From the NCBI GenBank assembly GCA_038373885.1, contig JAWZYV010013161.1:1-64000 (forward strand): 64,000 nucleotides of DNA, given 5' to 3'. Positions 33,801 to 40,491 of the stretch are shown here, in pieces (the stretch's first letter is position 1; every line of letters begins with the position of its first letter). This DNA is from Cheiracanthium punctorium (lineage: Eukaryota > Arthropoda > Arachnida > Araneae > Cheiracanthiidae). The position numbers were made by a program, and so were the translations under genes. Below the pieces are notes generated by a model. That model searched no databases, was not told where the DNA came from, and saw only the letters and a program-made list of their open reading frames with translations.

Positions 33801-35572
33801 CTTGATACCCCCCCCCCCCACACACACACACACACCTTCAAACCTGATCAGGTGAATTTGAAATATCTTGAAATTTAAAAATTTTAAGTAATTTTTTCAT
33901 TAAAGAGTTCTGAAATTTAAAAATAAATACTTTATTAATATTTCACTTATTTAAACTACCCATCAGTATATTCAGTATTTGAAACGAATGTAAGTTATAG
34001 TCGGAAATGACCCCTGCTCCCAATTGGAAACAGTGAAAATTGTATAAAAAAATCCCCATTTAAATGACTCGTATCCTTTAACCAACATACAAGAAAAATT
34101 ATGCAAAAAACTAAAATATGCCTGCATCTCAATGCATTCTGTAAAAGGTTAACAAATGTAATATAAGTCAAGCTAAATAATGTATGTGCGAGTAATATTT
34201 ATTGGATTTCTCGAAGGAAATCTATTAACAATCTCAATTACATTACTAAGTTACAGAAAAATAAATCGGTAGTTCTGCTGACTTGTGCAATTCTAGTTGA
34301 AGCATTTTTGCAAATAGTGTCCGTTGACGAAAATGAAAAAGTTAAGGTGCAGTGCCAGTTGAGACAAATTGATTGTGTTAAGGAATAGCTGCCAACAATT
34401 CTGGAATATAATTAACCACTTTTTGTAAATAGTAATATGTCGTAGATTGTAGCAAACTTTCCAAGTTCAATGTATGACTTGGTTACTATATTCAAAAAAT
34501 ACTTACAAAATGTAACGTTTGCAAAAACTGGTTAATCGTATTCCGGAATTGCCGGCATCTATGGTGTTAAGGCAAACCTACACGAAGGATATCTAACCAG
34601 GGGAGTGAGGGGTGCCGTGAGGGGAGAACTTTTTAAGGGAAATATGTAAATCTGAAACTTCGATAATAAGTGGATTCAGGTACATCTGTCATAAATTAAA
34701 AAAATCACTTTGTTTTTTGTTAAATTGCTCAAGTTAAGTTTCAATTTTCAAAAGTTTTATTGAATTCAAGACGCAAAATACATATACGTAGAGGGTTTTC
34801 AACCTCTTTCTTCCAGTTACGGACTTCTTTAATACTCCCCAGATACCAAAAATTTGCTTAGAGTTCAATAGTACGTGCCTTAACCATATATGCACAATGT
34901 TATCTGTTAAATAACTGTTCATAAATTATGCTTTTATTTCTTTACCATAATCCTGAGTAAAAGTTTATAATGAGAACCTTACTTTAATAAACATTTTTGC
35001 ATACTCGGTCACTCAAATGTGTAATGTTTCTTATGCAATGACTTTTGAATATGAATTTTTTTATAAACTACTGCGATATAAACTAATGAACATTCTCTGC
35101 ATGTTGAAACTGCACAGTTACGTTTAGAGTATAAATGTAATTTCATAGAAATGGTCCGTTTCGGATCTTGTTACAATAGAAGCAAAAATTTGAAAAATAC
35201 AGTTTGAGAAATAGCGGATAGTTTTTCTTACTTTAGCATTTTAATAAGCCTTCTATGATAAATATAAACTATTTCTATTGTTTTGGTGTTTTACGATAAA
35301 ATTGAATAAAATAAACTGGAATTTCTTCAGTTAAAAAGTATGCGTATTCTAAATTATAATATTGAAAAAACTTAACGTGTATTTTTTATCTGTATGCATC
35401 GTTTGTATCTGTATCGAAAATGCATATATTTTGAAAATGCATTCACCCCTCACGCTAGTCAATGAGCACAATATAGCAAATACTAGCTAATTGCAACATC
35501 TATAACGAAACAATGTATAACAAAAACACAGTTATATTAAAAGTTGCTTACATTAGCACGTAAATTCGCCAT
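3772..35572 (-). CDS. spliced gene, unknown family, 8 exons plus 1 candidate cassette exon
   Basis: Join, in order on the minus strand: 35572-35552, 28088-27969, 22464-22419, 21137-21090, 15494-15418, (11348-11265 optional), 7738-7591, 5824-5648, 3860-3772. Seen: each internal exon has an AG acceptor after a pyrimidine-rich tract and a GTAAG-like donor, and the phases fit throughout, giving 726 coding bases (241 residues plus stop) or 810 with the optional exon (269 residues). The N-terminal ~150 residues are mixed charged and hydrophobic and look globular, with Trp, Tyr and Arg-rich motifs such as SRRRQWYDPRFWRD. The rest is Ser/Pro-rich with a basic tail. There is no signal peptide or clear membrane segment, so a cytosolic or nuclear protein is my inference. 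The family is not recognised, so no function is proposed. Introns run from 1.3 to 7.7 kb and are filled with transposons. The first exon lies just beside the tandem array. The model is an inference from splice signals and phase; transcripts would settle it. Confidence 0.72.
3861..5647 (-). other. intron 7
   Basis: Lies between exons 8 and 9. Mostly AT-rich unique sequence. It holds a tRNA-derived SINE near 5205-5400. No further splice-bounded open exon was found; the open stretch at 4363-4563 lacks a matching acceptor, donor and phase. Confidence 0.55.
5205..5400 (+). repeat. tRNA-derived SINE, plus strand
   Basis: An A-box-like GTGTAATGGCTAGCGC and a good B-box GGGTTCGACACCC are spaced about 35 bp apart, followed by the downstream block TGGGTGTGGATGT and an AT-rich body ending near 5400. 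It differs in head and body from the SINE group at 16060, so it is a second family. It cannot be a functional tRNA because the arms do not pair well. Confidence 0.6.
5648..5824 (-). CDS. exon 8, Ser-rich low-complexity segment
   Basis: Acceptor TTTTTTGGCAG and donor GTAAGTTG. Two bases complete an Asp codon with the G of exon 7; 58 codons follow, and one base is left over. It encodes DAFDSDASPSPSVASSLSEL and then runs of Ser and Asn. A 22 bp block is repeated exactly at a 30 bp spacing (from 5668 and from 5698), doubling an NSSSSG motif, which points to slippage growth. The content suggests a disordered, phosphorylatable region (inference). Confidence 0.78.
5825..7590 (-). other. intron 6
   Basis: Lies between exons 7 and 8. 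AT-rich. It includes a short hairpin with direct repeats (6120-6171), a region at 6232-6594 with two diverged copies of a ~60 bp segment, and a C-run near 7143. No other exon is supported. Confidence 0.5.
6120..6171. repeat. hairpin with flanking direct repeats
   Basis: GTAACTCCTTA, a 7 nt loop, and its exact complement form an 11 bp stem at 6139-6167. GGAGTTACAATT occurs at both edges (6120-6131 and 6160-6171). This looks like a small local duplication or inversion scar. No function is claimed. Confidence 0.75.
7591..7738 (-). CDS. exon 7, 148 bp, Arg/Trp-rich
   Basis: The acceptor AG sits before GTGCTCCG and the donor is GTAAGA. 49 codons in phase 0 include WMDCICTEKYGARASD, IVTLNANRFHLAVSRRRQWY and DPRFWRD, and one base (G) is left over. 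The GC-rich third positions, the many Trp and Cys codons and the clean splice ends make this the clearest coding stretch in the window. It looks like the end of the folded part of the protein. I do not recognise a named domain. Confidence 0.82.
7996..8509. mobile_element. TTAA-bounded fold-back element, 514 bp
   Basis: Bounded by TTAA at both ends. The right half is a long imperfect hairpin centred near 8350: the arm with CCAGCAAGATGGCGGACGAT is met by its complement near 8415-8440. The left half matches the single-copy portion found at 21652-21904 and one side of the 945 bp palindrome at 25309. It has no coding capacity. TTAA target use is typical of piggyBac- and Kolobok-type elements; the choice between them is not visible. 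Confidence 0.8.
9264..9440 (-). repeat. SINE with well-preserved tRNA-like head
   Basis: Minus strand 9438-9371 folds partly like a tRNA: the acceptor arms GTGGTAG and CTACCAC pair perfectly, there is an A-box region CCAGTGGTTAAG, and a B-box GGTTCGATACC. The middle arms pair poorly and no CCA-type 3' context follows; instead a SINE body runs on to about 9264. I read it as a tRNA-derived SINE, not as a working tRNA gene. Confidence 0.6.
9495..9720 (+). repeat. dispersed repeat, inverted partner at 24605-24815
   Basis: Shares with 24605-24815 (opposite orientation) an ordered set of blocks: a GTCGATG.AGACAAAAA edge, CTTCACAAAATTACAA, a TTAAAACGGCCC.TCATTG block, TTTTAATC...TAACAAAAGTTA and CATACAAATTTTTAATAAA. 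It is therefore a mobile family of about 220 bp. No clear terminal repeats were found. Confidence 0.65.
10070..10745. mobile_element. TTAA-bounded TIR element, 676 bp
   Basis: The left end TTAAGGGGACAGTTT and the right end AAACTGTCCCCTTAA are exact complements, so an 11 bp TIR (GGGGACAGTTT) is framed by TTAA on both sides. The interior is AT-rich without an open frame. It is a non-autonomous element of a TTAA-targeting superfamily (piggyBac or Kolobok type), distinct from the fold-back family above. Confidence 0.8.
10785..10982 (-). repeat. tRNA-derived SINE, minus strand
   Basis: Minus strand: an A-box-like TGGCATAGCGCTAGTGC, a B-box region GCCTGCTTCGAAACC, then the body TCCTAATTGTTCGGAGTTTT also seen at 16060. 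The same head and body appear truncated in every unit of the tandem array (for example 35935-36123). Confidence 0.7.
11265..11348 (-). CDS. candidate cassette exon, 28 codons, phase 0 to 0
   Basis: A strong pyrimidine tract and acceptor (CTTCCTTCTAG) opens 28 codons starting RVFVGEVQQDFFIVIDLAKR, with a GTAATA donor. It enters and leaves in phase 0, so it can be included or skipped without shifting the frame between exons 5 and 7. A second, stronger-looking donor (GTAAGTG, first base at 11212) lies 52 bp further. Using it would put an in-frame TAA after MVIHKI. So the exon may be constitutive, alternative, or an NMD-type poison exon. The sequence does not decide among these. Confidence 0.5.
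11945..12060 (+). repeat. dispersed repeat remnant, partner at 20265-20420
   Basis: AAAATTTCAGCATTTTA, then an AATTGTACGAGTTATG-type block, then ACATACAGACATCAC and CTACTCAAAATTAAACCGG. The order and spacing match 20265-20420 (TTCAGCATTTTACTGCTAAT, ACATACACAGGCATGACG, AGTCAAAATGGAATCAAGG). I take both as relics of one family. Confidence 0.55.
13821..15100. mobile_element. 1.28 kb element with ~90 bp terminal inverted repeats
   Basis: The left end ATGATACTTATGAGATGGGA and the complement of the right end, ATGATACTTATGGGATGGGA, start inverted arms. With gaps, the arms stay alignable for about 90 bp, through GGTCTTCRTYAGCCG and TTAAATCTATTGA. A TA lies just outside the CTTATGRGATGGGA motif at each end, which fits a TA-targeting superfamily. 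The interior has repeated ATTGAGTACAG motifs (near 14730 and 14805) and no transposase frame. Confidence 0.75.
15418..15494 (-). CDS. exon 5, 77 bp
   Basis: Acceptor CTCTTTCAAG and donor GTAAGTGC. Two bases complete the Thr codon from exon 4, then 25 codons beginning RPNEVDQPRLEGVMEHLLKS and ending KYPNV in phase 0. It sits 58 bp from a hAT-type insertion (15553-16041) in the upstream intron, so that insertion landed close to the acceptor without destroying it. Confidence 0.78.
15553..16041. mobile_element. hAT-type non-autonomous element, 489 bp
   Basis: The left end CAGTGGTTCCCAACT and the right end AGTCGGGAACCGCTG form inverted repeats. ATATAGAT stands directly outside both ends, a perfect 8 bp target-site duplication as expected for hAT elements. 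It contains a 22-23 bp T run near 15902 and no transposase frame. It lies 58 bp upstream of the acceptor of exon 5. Confidence 0.92.
16060..16320 (+). repeat. tRNA-derived SINE, best copy in the window
   Basis: A-box TGGCACAGTGGTCATGTCAC, B-box GGGTTCGGGTCCC, then the body CTAATCGTTCGGAGTTTTCC, CGTAAATACGGGTTAGGACC, and an end near AAACAAACAAGG. Partial or diverged copies occur at 1390, 10785, 23160, 30560, 34566, 35935 (and each array unit) and 61163, which makes this the main SINE family here. Confidence 0.8.
16930..17040 (+). repeat. short GTGAATTT-type degenerate tandem repeat
   Basis: About five imperfect copies of a ~22 bp unit containing TTTTGTGAATTTATACCTAA. It follows a CAGGGGTCAGTCCAGG motif that resembles the edge of the family at 24605. 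It may be one end of that mobile repeat. Confidence 0.5.
18098..18620 (+). repeat. diverged relic of transposon A family
   Basis: Begins AGTGTGGATTCTGGACCGATT, close to the left terminus of copies A and B, then shares in order CCTTTTCTCC..., CTGAAAGATGCC, TTCAGTTGGGGGGAAAGAAGGGAGTTG and a GATAAGTATGCAGTTGTGAATTA block. It breaks off before the right half. It is clearly older than copies A and B. Confidence 0.6.
19432..19580 (+). repeat. ~35 bp minisatellite, four to five units
   Basis: Units of GAATTTTGTGAAGGGTCCG followed by TTTTTC and a short variable piece. The period shifts a little through insertions. It ends in ...GTTTTCGGACCCGATTTCGAC. Related GAAGGGCC/TTTTAATC motifs are found in the repeats at 9495 and 24605, so this may be an internal array of that mobile family. 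Confidence 0.85.
20265..20420 (+). repeat. dispersed repeat remnant, partner at 11945-12060
   Basis: Same block order as 11945-12060 and slightly longer, continuing into AAATTGACATTTCTGTCAAA, a small inverted motif. No ends were identified. Confidence 0.55.
21090..21137 (-). CDS. exon 4, 48 bp
   Basis: Acceptor TCATTCGCAG and donor GTAAGTGT. The first two bases GG complete an Arg codon with the C of exon 3. Then VLVEEKERVFFTYAT follows, and one base (A) is carried to exon 5, where it makes Thr. In the other frames it would not join its neighbours. It has a beta-strand-like VFFTYAT. Confidence 0.72.
21440..21960 (+). repeat. dispersed repeat carrying a nested TTAA insertion
   Basis: The sequence either side of the insertion at 21652-21904 matches 62200-62480 in the same order: GCTAAACATGCAGAATTTC, GTCCACAGTCCATTGGGTGA, TTTAGCATCA, and after the insertion AGCTATTCGAAAGTCCCGTG. 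At 62421 the two halves are joined at a single TTAA. So this is the filled site and 62200-62480 is the empty one. Confidence 0.85.
21652..21904. mobile_element. TTAA element, 253 bp, nested insertion
   Basis: Starts TTAACCCTTTAAACCGCAGT and ends GCGCCTCAAAGGGTTCAA, so the right TTAA has mutated to TTCA. It matches half of the big palindrome at 25309 (about 25790-26005) plus the outer end, without the long hairpin arm. It is a short deletion derivative of the fold-back family. Confidence 0.85.
22419..22464 (-). CDS. exon 3, 46 bp
   Basis: Acceptor TTCTTTCAG and donor GTAAGTAT. It enters in phase 0 and leaves one extra base (C). Reads VEMLVDKPDLFAEGL, so it continues the helical, acidic segment begun by ARKIE in exon 2. 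It is too short to stand alone; the support is the two strong splice sites and the phase match on both sides. Confidence 0.72.
23160..23390 (-). repeat. tRNA-derived SINE, minus strand
   Basis: Minus strand: A-box TGGCACAGTGGTCATGGCAC, B-box GGGTTCGGGTCCC, then a body running to the GTTTGCCTTAA end. It is nearly full length and close to the copy at 16060. Confidence 0.8.
23459..23478 (+). repeat. CA dinucleotide repeat
   Basis: About ten CA units preceded by a TA-rich stretch. Confidence 0.95.
24115..24250 (+). repeat. one end of a probable DNA transposon
   Basis: GTTAACTCCGGTTATAGCAA followed by CCTCTGGGGATCGG and TATCCGAAGTTCATTAAAAC has the look of a TIR-end repeat, with a short internal echo (TTATAG.AAAC / TTCATTAAAAC). 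No matching opposite end was found, so the assignment is weak. Confidence 0.35.
24605..24815 (-). repeat. dispersed repeat, inverted partner of 9495-9720
   Basis: Shows the same blocks in inverse order to 9495-9720 when strands are matched: CATACAGATTTTTAATAAA, TTAAAATGTCGGGTAAAATG, GGGCCATTTTAATC, TGTAATTCTGTGAAGG and the TTTTTGTCTGCATCGACCCC edge. Confidence 0.65.
25309..26253. mobile_element. 945 bp compound palindrome, TTAA-bounded
   Basis: Begins TTAACCCTTTGAGGCGCAAC and ends with the exact inverse, with TTAA at both edges. The two halves are inverted copies meeting at about 25790. Within each half is a further hairpin: arms centred near 25456 (CAGCTGGCTGTG ... CACAGCCAGCT) and near 26130. 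So three hairpins lie inside one larger palindrome. It has no transposase. It probably formed by head-to-head joining of two fold-back elements of the type seen at 7996-8509 and 29239. Confidence 0.88.
27969..28088 (-). CDS. exon 2, 40 codons
   Basis: Acceptor CTTTTTGCAG and donor GTAAGTGT flank exactly 40 open codons in phase 0. The translation begins TLKMINSYKKYDISYHLLQE and continues with a Lys/Arg/Ala-rich segment (KKDLVARAARKIE) likely to be helical. Codon choice is balanced and GC is clearly above the AT-rich surroundings. This is one of the two most convincing exons in the window. Confidence 0.8.
28516..28679. mobile_element. hAT MITE, 164 bp
   Basis: The left end CAGGGGCGTAGCCAGG and the complement of the right end, CAGGCGCGTAGCCAGG, differ at one position. 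It is flanked by GACACTGA and GACACCGA, an 8 bp target-site duplication with one change. The interior has C-rich/G-rich blocks around CGAAAATTTTTCC repeats. Confidence 0.9.
28860..28950 (+). repeat. degenerate remnant of the fold-back family
   Basis: AAAGGGTTAATAAATTGGATTTC, ATGAAAATA.TGGAGGGCGACATAG and CGAGAACCCAGTACATTTTTAGC follow the order seen at 8063-8130 and 25840-25910, with many changes. Confidence 0.5.
29132..29154 (+). repeat. CA dinucleotide repeat
   Basis: Uninterrupted CA units. Confidence 0.95.
29239..29402 (+). mobile_element. truncated fold-back element
   Basis: Starts TTAACCCTTTGAGGCGCAAC and follows the left arm of 25309 through the GGCGGACGATCGAAA block into the loop GCTGTGTCACACAGCCAG, where it stops. 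The second arm is missing, so this is a break at the hairpin tip. Confidence 0.8.
29674..32739 (+). mobile_element. non-autonomous TIR transposon, copy B (3.07 kb)
   Basis: Same element as 485-3662, alignable end to end with small gaps. The left end TAGTGTTGAGTCTAGA and the complement of the right end, TAGTGCTGACTCTAGA, have each drifted. TTCTA follows the right end, and TTCTA also overlaps the left end, which fits a 5 bp target-site duplication after loss of one TA. It has only about 1.5 units of the 30 bp minisatellite. No open frame. Confidence 0.85.
30560..30760 (-). repeat. SINE relic inside copy B
   Basis: Equivalent to 1390-1610 in copy A, with the same truncations, so it travelled with the transposon. 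Confidence 0.6.
32965..33124. mobile_element. hAT MITE, 160 bp, G-rich interior
   Basis: Left end CAGGCACGTATCCAG; the complement of the right end is CAAGAACGTATTTAG. AGTATATA flanks both sides exactly, an 8 bp target-site duplication. The interior has two long G runs (near 32992-33003 and 33080-33096). Confidence 0.85.
34566..34640 (-). repeat. SINE 3' fragment
   Basis: GTTAAGGCAAACCTACACG and AGTGAGGGGTGCCGTGAGGG.GAACTTTTTAAGGG match the 3' part of the SINE at 23160. The tRNA head is absent. Confidence 0.6.
35552..35572 (-). CDS. exon 1, start codon and 7 residues
   Basis: Encodes MANLRAN, then a GTAAGC donor in phase 0. The ATG sits in an acceptable context (A at -3, G at +4). The minus-strand sequence upstream has no in-frame ATG that reads cleanly into it. 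It joins the phase-0 exon at 28088. The 5' UTR probably runs toward 35830, where the tandem array begins, so the promoter must lie within or next to array copy 1. A short start exon cannot be proved by coding potential alone; it is chosen because it gives the right phase, a good donor and a start codon before exon 2. Confidence 0.55.
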
Positions 35573-35934
35573 TATCCAAGAAATATATCGCACATAGAAC
35601 AGATGAACATTCAAGCTTGAAAATTTTCTTTCGAATAACAATTACGTTTGAAAATGTCACGGAGTGTTGTGAGTTGAGTGCTACAACCACAAGGGTCGGC
35701 TTTACCTCAAATAATCCAGATGCCAAATAATGTGTTCCGTAAAGTTCGGATCTGTGGCTTGGTAACAAGAATCCGCTTATAAATTCTCGTCGAATAAAGT
35801 GGACAACAAAGAGACAGGTTTTCAAACACACAGAACGGAAATTTTAACGGACTGTTCCTAGAAAAAACACAAGCAACCAGGGCATGAGCGGAAATCGAAC
35901 ACTCAATCAAACGCTTTAAAAGTTTACGGGAGAT

Positions 35935-36123
35935 TTTGTTTGTTTGTGGGATTACGCCCGATTAGTTACGCGTGGGCTCTAGGCCGAGGGGTGGTTTGCC
36001 CTCGATGAGGGGTCTTTCTAAGAATCCTAACCCGTATTTATCTTAAGTTTGGGGGACACCACGGAAACTCCGAACGGTTAGGTCGGCGGACGCGGCCTGG
36101 TTTCGAAGCAGGCACCTTCACGT
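35935..36123 (-). repeat. SINE lacking its head, in array unit 1
   Basis: The body TCCGAACGGTTAGGTCGGCG and the B-box side GGTTTCGAAGCAGGC match the SINE at 10785. The A-box part is replaced at ACGTGCGGATA. The same truncated SINE recurs in all five units (about 40597, 45247, 49896, 54515). Confidence 0.75.
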
Positions 36124-36406
36124 GCGGATAGGGGCAGATGGAATCCCAATACAAGAACTTAGACTTTTCTACCCTCCTGTTTGACAGGGGAAAACACGAG
36201 CGTGTGTCTGTTCTCGTTTTGTTCTTTCTTTTCTTTTTTTTTGAGGGGGGAGGGGTAATTGAAATTAATAATTGTTACAAATATATTTATTATATATTTA
36301 TAATAAATACATATATATGTGTGTGCAGATATGTATTTACACACATATAAAGTAATGTATTGTCCTCATAGTAATGTATTTATTATTTATATATGTATGA
36401 ATATAT

Positions 36407-36600
36407 CAGTGGCGTAACTACAGGGGGGTTAACCTCCACCCACCCCACAATAAGGAATTTTTTTGTAATACAAAACGTATTTTCTTCACACTCGCACAAC
36501 ACACACACACAACGATTCATGTATATATACACATATACATGAATCGTTGTAGTCGTAACCCCCCCCCCACCCCTATGAAAAATTTCTTCCTGCGCCACTG
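36407..36600. mobile_element. hAT MITE, 194 bp, in array unit 1
   Basis: TIR ends CAGTGGCG and CGCCACTG; flanks GAATATAT and GAATGTAT form an 8 bp target-site duplication with one change. Inside is a perfect 17 bp stem hairpin (36510-36549). Also present at 41060-41253, 45710-45903, 50361-50554 and 55020-55213. Confidence 0.9.
36510..36549. repeat. perfect hairpin, 17 bp stem, 6 nt loop
   Basis: CAACGATTCATGTATAT, loop ATACAC, then the exact complement. Preserved in all five array copies. Confidence 0.9.
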
Positions 36601-38752
36601 GAATGTATAAATACATTTTAATTTACTATATACAATAACTTATACTTAATAATGACTAGAGGTCAGAATTATTTTAACTAATATTGCAATGGCCACTAAA
36701 TTTATTAAAAAGTATGCCAATAAATAAAAAGAAATAAATGAGATTACAAACGACTTCCTAAAAAAAGTTCATGCATTTTTTTCATTTTTAAAATAAAGGT
36801 AACGCTTTTCAACATACTTCTCTAACCAGTCTCTTAAAAGAAGTTAGTGTATCCTTCCCCTTCTGTGTCAATCGTTGCATTGGGAATCGGGAAGCAACGG
36901 CAATCAGGGTTGAGGAATTCAGAATATTATTACCATAATCTTAGAGAACTGGACGCCAGAATTATTTAAACTACCGTTGTAATTTCATATATTGAGTCTT
37001 TCATACAGCATCAAGATATTGAGTCTTTGGTACTGCTGAGACGCAACGTGTGCGTTTGGGCCATCGGGGAGCAACGACGATCAGGGAAGGAGAATCGCAG
37101 CCACAGTTTCTGTTCGATAAGAGGTAGCAATAGAAACAAAGGCAATAAATTATATTTTCATTCTGCCGTTAGAGTGTAATCTATGAAAGCTATTTTGTTT
37201 GCTCCTGTTAAAGTGCTTTAAATACTACACTTCCTACATTCATGGCAAACTATTTTTTCACAAACTCCAAAAACTAGTTATTGCTCGTGAATTTTTGCGT
37301 AAACAAGATTGGTTGCCTAACCTTGTTTGCGTTAACAAGGTTCAGCAGGATAGGCACCCTATAAAAAATGCTGGTCCTAGGATACGCCCAAATATTTTCT
37401 ATTTTATGATTAGTTGCATTAAACAATTTATTTACAATCAAGCCGGTGCTGGAGACAGGTGAATGAGAGATACTATTGCACATGATCCCGTGGACATCGA
37501 AAGTCTGTGCTTAGTAAATTGAATAATTTCTAGTTTTATAAAACGAAAAATTAGTAAGTAAATAAAAATAAACCAACTTTAATTCTAGTAAAAAGTAAGT
37601 TTCCTTCTACCTCAAAATAAATCTTATAGTCTTAAAAATAAAAGTAAAATCACACCGAGGTACTGAGAAAATTAGGTTTATCCGTTTTTCCTCGAAAATG
37701 GGGGAAAGCATATAGGGTGCCAATTTACACATCTGGTCAGAAAAAGTAGGGGTCGTTAAGAAAGTGCGAAGCTGCTATTTTCTGATCAATCCTTTCTAAC
37801 TCATATGCGGTTTCCCGATCTAACAGAGGTCAATGAAGTCGTTACCGGGCTATTTGAAGGTCGTTAAAAAGCCATTAAATTGTCCCCTCTCCTCGTTGTC
37901 AACTGTAAGGGTCAGTAGAGAGATATTTTTTCCGGTTTTTCTGTTTGAAGACACTCTACAGTTAGTTGGCATTTTGTTAGCCCGCATTGCATGATTTTTG
38001 TCTTTTTACGATGGACGAAATAACGCATTGTCGCCTCTAAATCAAAAGAATATAGAATTCTAAATTAGTGTATTGCTTCATTACTATTAGCTTTTCATGT
38101 TCAATAAATAAACAAATTAACACAGCGCACACCAGAAACTAAATTACATAGAAGTTTTTAAAAGTTAATAAACAATTAATGCATGATATTTACTTCTACA
38201 AAGGAAGTTTTTAGACGAATTGCTGTCAAAAGTCCAGTTTTAAAAATTAATCTTGGAGTTACTAGTGCTATTATCTGAAATTCTGTGGTTATTTTTTTTA
38301 TTAATTGGAAGAAAGAATATTTAAAAATAAATTTTAAATTGAATATTTATATGCTTATTACAAAATTCTGATTAGTTGTAAATATTATCCTAAAAGGTTG
38401 TTTATAATATGTGTATATGCTATAAAAAAATAAGAAATACACTCGCAGCTATAAACAGCAATATAAATGTTACATTAAAAAAAAAAGTGCCAGGCGGTCA
38501 TTATTGAAGAATCAAATCTGAAAGATGGCCAGTATGGCCAACATTTATATTCAAATTTGAGAATCTCTTTCAACTTTTTAACTGTTCTCTCCTATCGAAA
38601 AAAAAACCCCGCATAAGTGAAAATTTCCTTTTTGCGTCCAGCAGGCACCTTTTTAGGTGGAAAAATCCAATAAAATCGTCTGTGTGAATTAATGATAGAC
38701 AGTAATGTATTCAATATGAAATATCATAATGTTCTTTTTATGACCAAATCAT

Positions 38753-38791
<39 letters not shown>

Positions 38792-39550
38792 GGCGAATAG
38801 TTAAATACTGTTAAATCATTTTAACTCGTTACTGGCTGCTGTCATTTTATAGTTTTTAACTGAATGATTGTCGTTTATGAGACTCATTCGTAGTCAAAGA
38901 AGTATTTCCAAAAATATGCATTCTATTCTATGATTTTCTTAACATATCTATTAGTTGTATTTCCTATCTCTCTTTGAAAAAAAATTTTTTTTCTCTCATA
39001 TAACAGACATTATTGAGAATGAAATGTGCGTATGTAAAATATAATACATAAATGCACGTCCACCAAAAAAATGTAAAATACACTATTATTTGTGTTTTAA
39101 TTTTTTTTCGTAGACTTGCATTTATGTATTAATGGCGTGCTAATTAAATATATTTATAATTAAAAAAATTAAATTTTATGCGTATTATAGCGTTTAAAAC
39201 GAAACATAAATCTAAAATGAGTTAACAAATCACGAATGTCTACTTTATACGCAGACATTAGCTATATCGCTTTATTTTTGTAAGAAATGTGATTTAGATA
39301 ACTTTTCCGGATTTATTAGTTTGTATTTTTTCTAATATCTAGAATTGTTTTTGATTAGCTAATTATTATATTTGAAAAGTATGTTTAAAGACTTTGTTGC
39401 TTCTCTGAAAAGAAGTATTAGTTTTACTTTCTGCAGAATGTTTATCAAACTTTTTATTTCATAAAATATTACTGAAGAGTAGTTAAAAAAACCTTTTTAA
39501 TATTGATGATACATAAAATCAAATTAACTCGTAACATAAAATCAAATTCT

Positions 39551-40491
39551 TCTATATTAATAAAGCAATGTGTAAAGTGTTAGTTAGTTTGTTTGAATGT
39601 GTCTCGCTGTGATCGTAGACCTACCAAATTTTGTACGGAAATTTTCCATGACAGTTCCCGACGCACCTCGAAGCGATTTTTTCAAAATTCGAATTATTTT
39701 ACGAGATATCGATAAAAAAAACTTATCGCAAAAGGCTAATTTTTGCTTTCCGCCATTTCGTAATTGTAACCACACAGTGGAAAAAGCGCCATTTAATTTG
39801 CCACATTCGGCAAGTTTATTAAATGATTCAGACTCTTGAAGTAAAATAAAAGAATAACGATTTTTTTCTTTTTGTGTCTAGATTATTTGTAAGGCTGTTT
39901 TTAAATTAAAATATCGTGTGCATGGGAAATCAGAGCAGGAATGAAATGTTTTATACTCAAAAGAAAAATATTATTTAAATTTTCTGAGACTAAAATGTGC
40001 GACTTTTTAATTTGGCGAAATATTAAACGGTTTTGTGCGATTTTGTGGAGATTATTCTAATGCTTGGCGCAATTTATCGTAATTTATCGTCTGCTGAATA
40101 CACCTGAGAATAAGGTTTTGAAATTTTCATTCAGTTGGAATTGTGCATTTTTCTGTGCAGCTTTTCTCCTACTAATGACTATGTCATTTTATCTCTCACC
40201 CCCTTTATTGAAAATTGTATGAAAAACGTGTCCCAAAAATGCGACACAAAAGTATGCCACATAATTTTACATATATTTAAATACTATTAGTTCACAACAG
40301 CTTTAATCTATTGTTACAATATTTCGTAAAGCTACAGAATATGCTTCACATGTATTTTTTACATATATTTAAATACTATTAGTTCACAACAGCTTTAATC
40401 TATTGTTACAATATTTCGTAAGCTGTAGAATAGGCATCACCTGTTTTTTTCTATAAATAGGTTACAATAATATGAAATAAGTAACTCAAAA
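39551..40491 (+). mobile_element. Helitron-like 5' part, unit 1
   Basis: Starts TCTATATTAATAAAGCAATG followed by GTTTGTTTGAATGTGTCTCG, the kind of 5' end known from animal Helitrons, and runs to the unit border. Repeated at 44201, 48850, 53469 and 58125. The 3' end is missing in units 1-4. No Rep/helicase frame. Confidence 0.5.
40269..40440 (+). repeat. 92 bp direct duplication inside the unit
   Basis: ACATATATTTAAATACTATT begins at 40269 and again at 40361, and the following 70-80 bp agree with a few changes. The same pair is present near the end of every unit, so the duplication predates the array. Confidence 0.9.

Larger units (their letters stand above)
28089..35551 (-). other. intron 1
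   Basis: The first intron, 7.46 kb. It holds two hAT MITEs (28516-28679, 32965-33124), a fold-back fragment, all of transposon copy B, a SINE fragment and several G/C homopolymer runs. The stretches 33125-34565 and 34641-35551 are AT-rich and show nothing I can name. Confidence 0.55.
35831..40491 (+). repeat. array unit 1
   Basis: The left border joins unique sequence of the gene's 5' region (TTTCAAACACA before CAGAACGG). It has private variants, for example ATAGAATTCT near 38054 and TAATATCTAG near 39334. It carries GCC at 35998 and CAATACAAG near 36148, as unit 5 does. The T run is about 32. Confidence 0.95.

Noticed and set aside
36383..36616. 77-codon minus-strand frame in each unit
   Set aside because: It translates the hAT MITE, including its hairpin and C runs, so it is not a protein.
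37199..37462. 87-codon plus-strand frame repeated in all five array units
   Set aside because: Conserved only because the whole unit is recent. Non-coding parts are equally conserved, and an opposite-strand frame overlaps it.
39597..39839. 80-codon frame repeated in the array units
   Set aside because: It lies in the 5' part of the Helitron-like element, is truncated by a frameshift in unit 5 and has no Rep or helicase motif.
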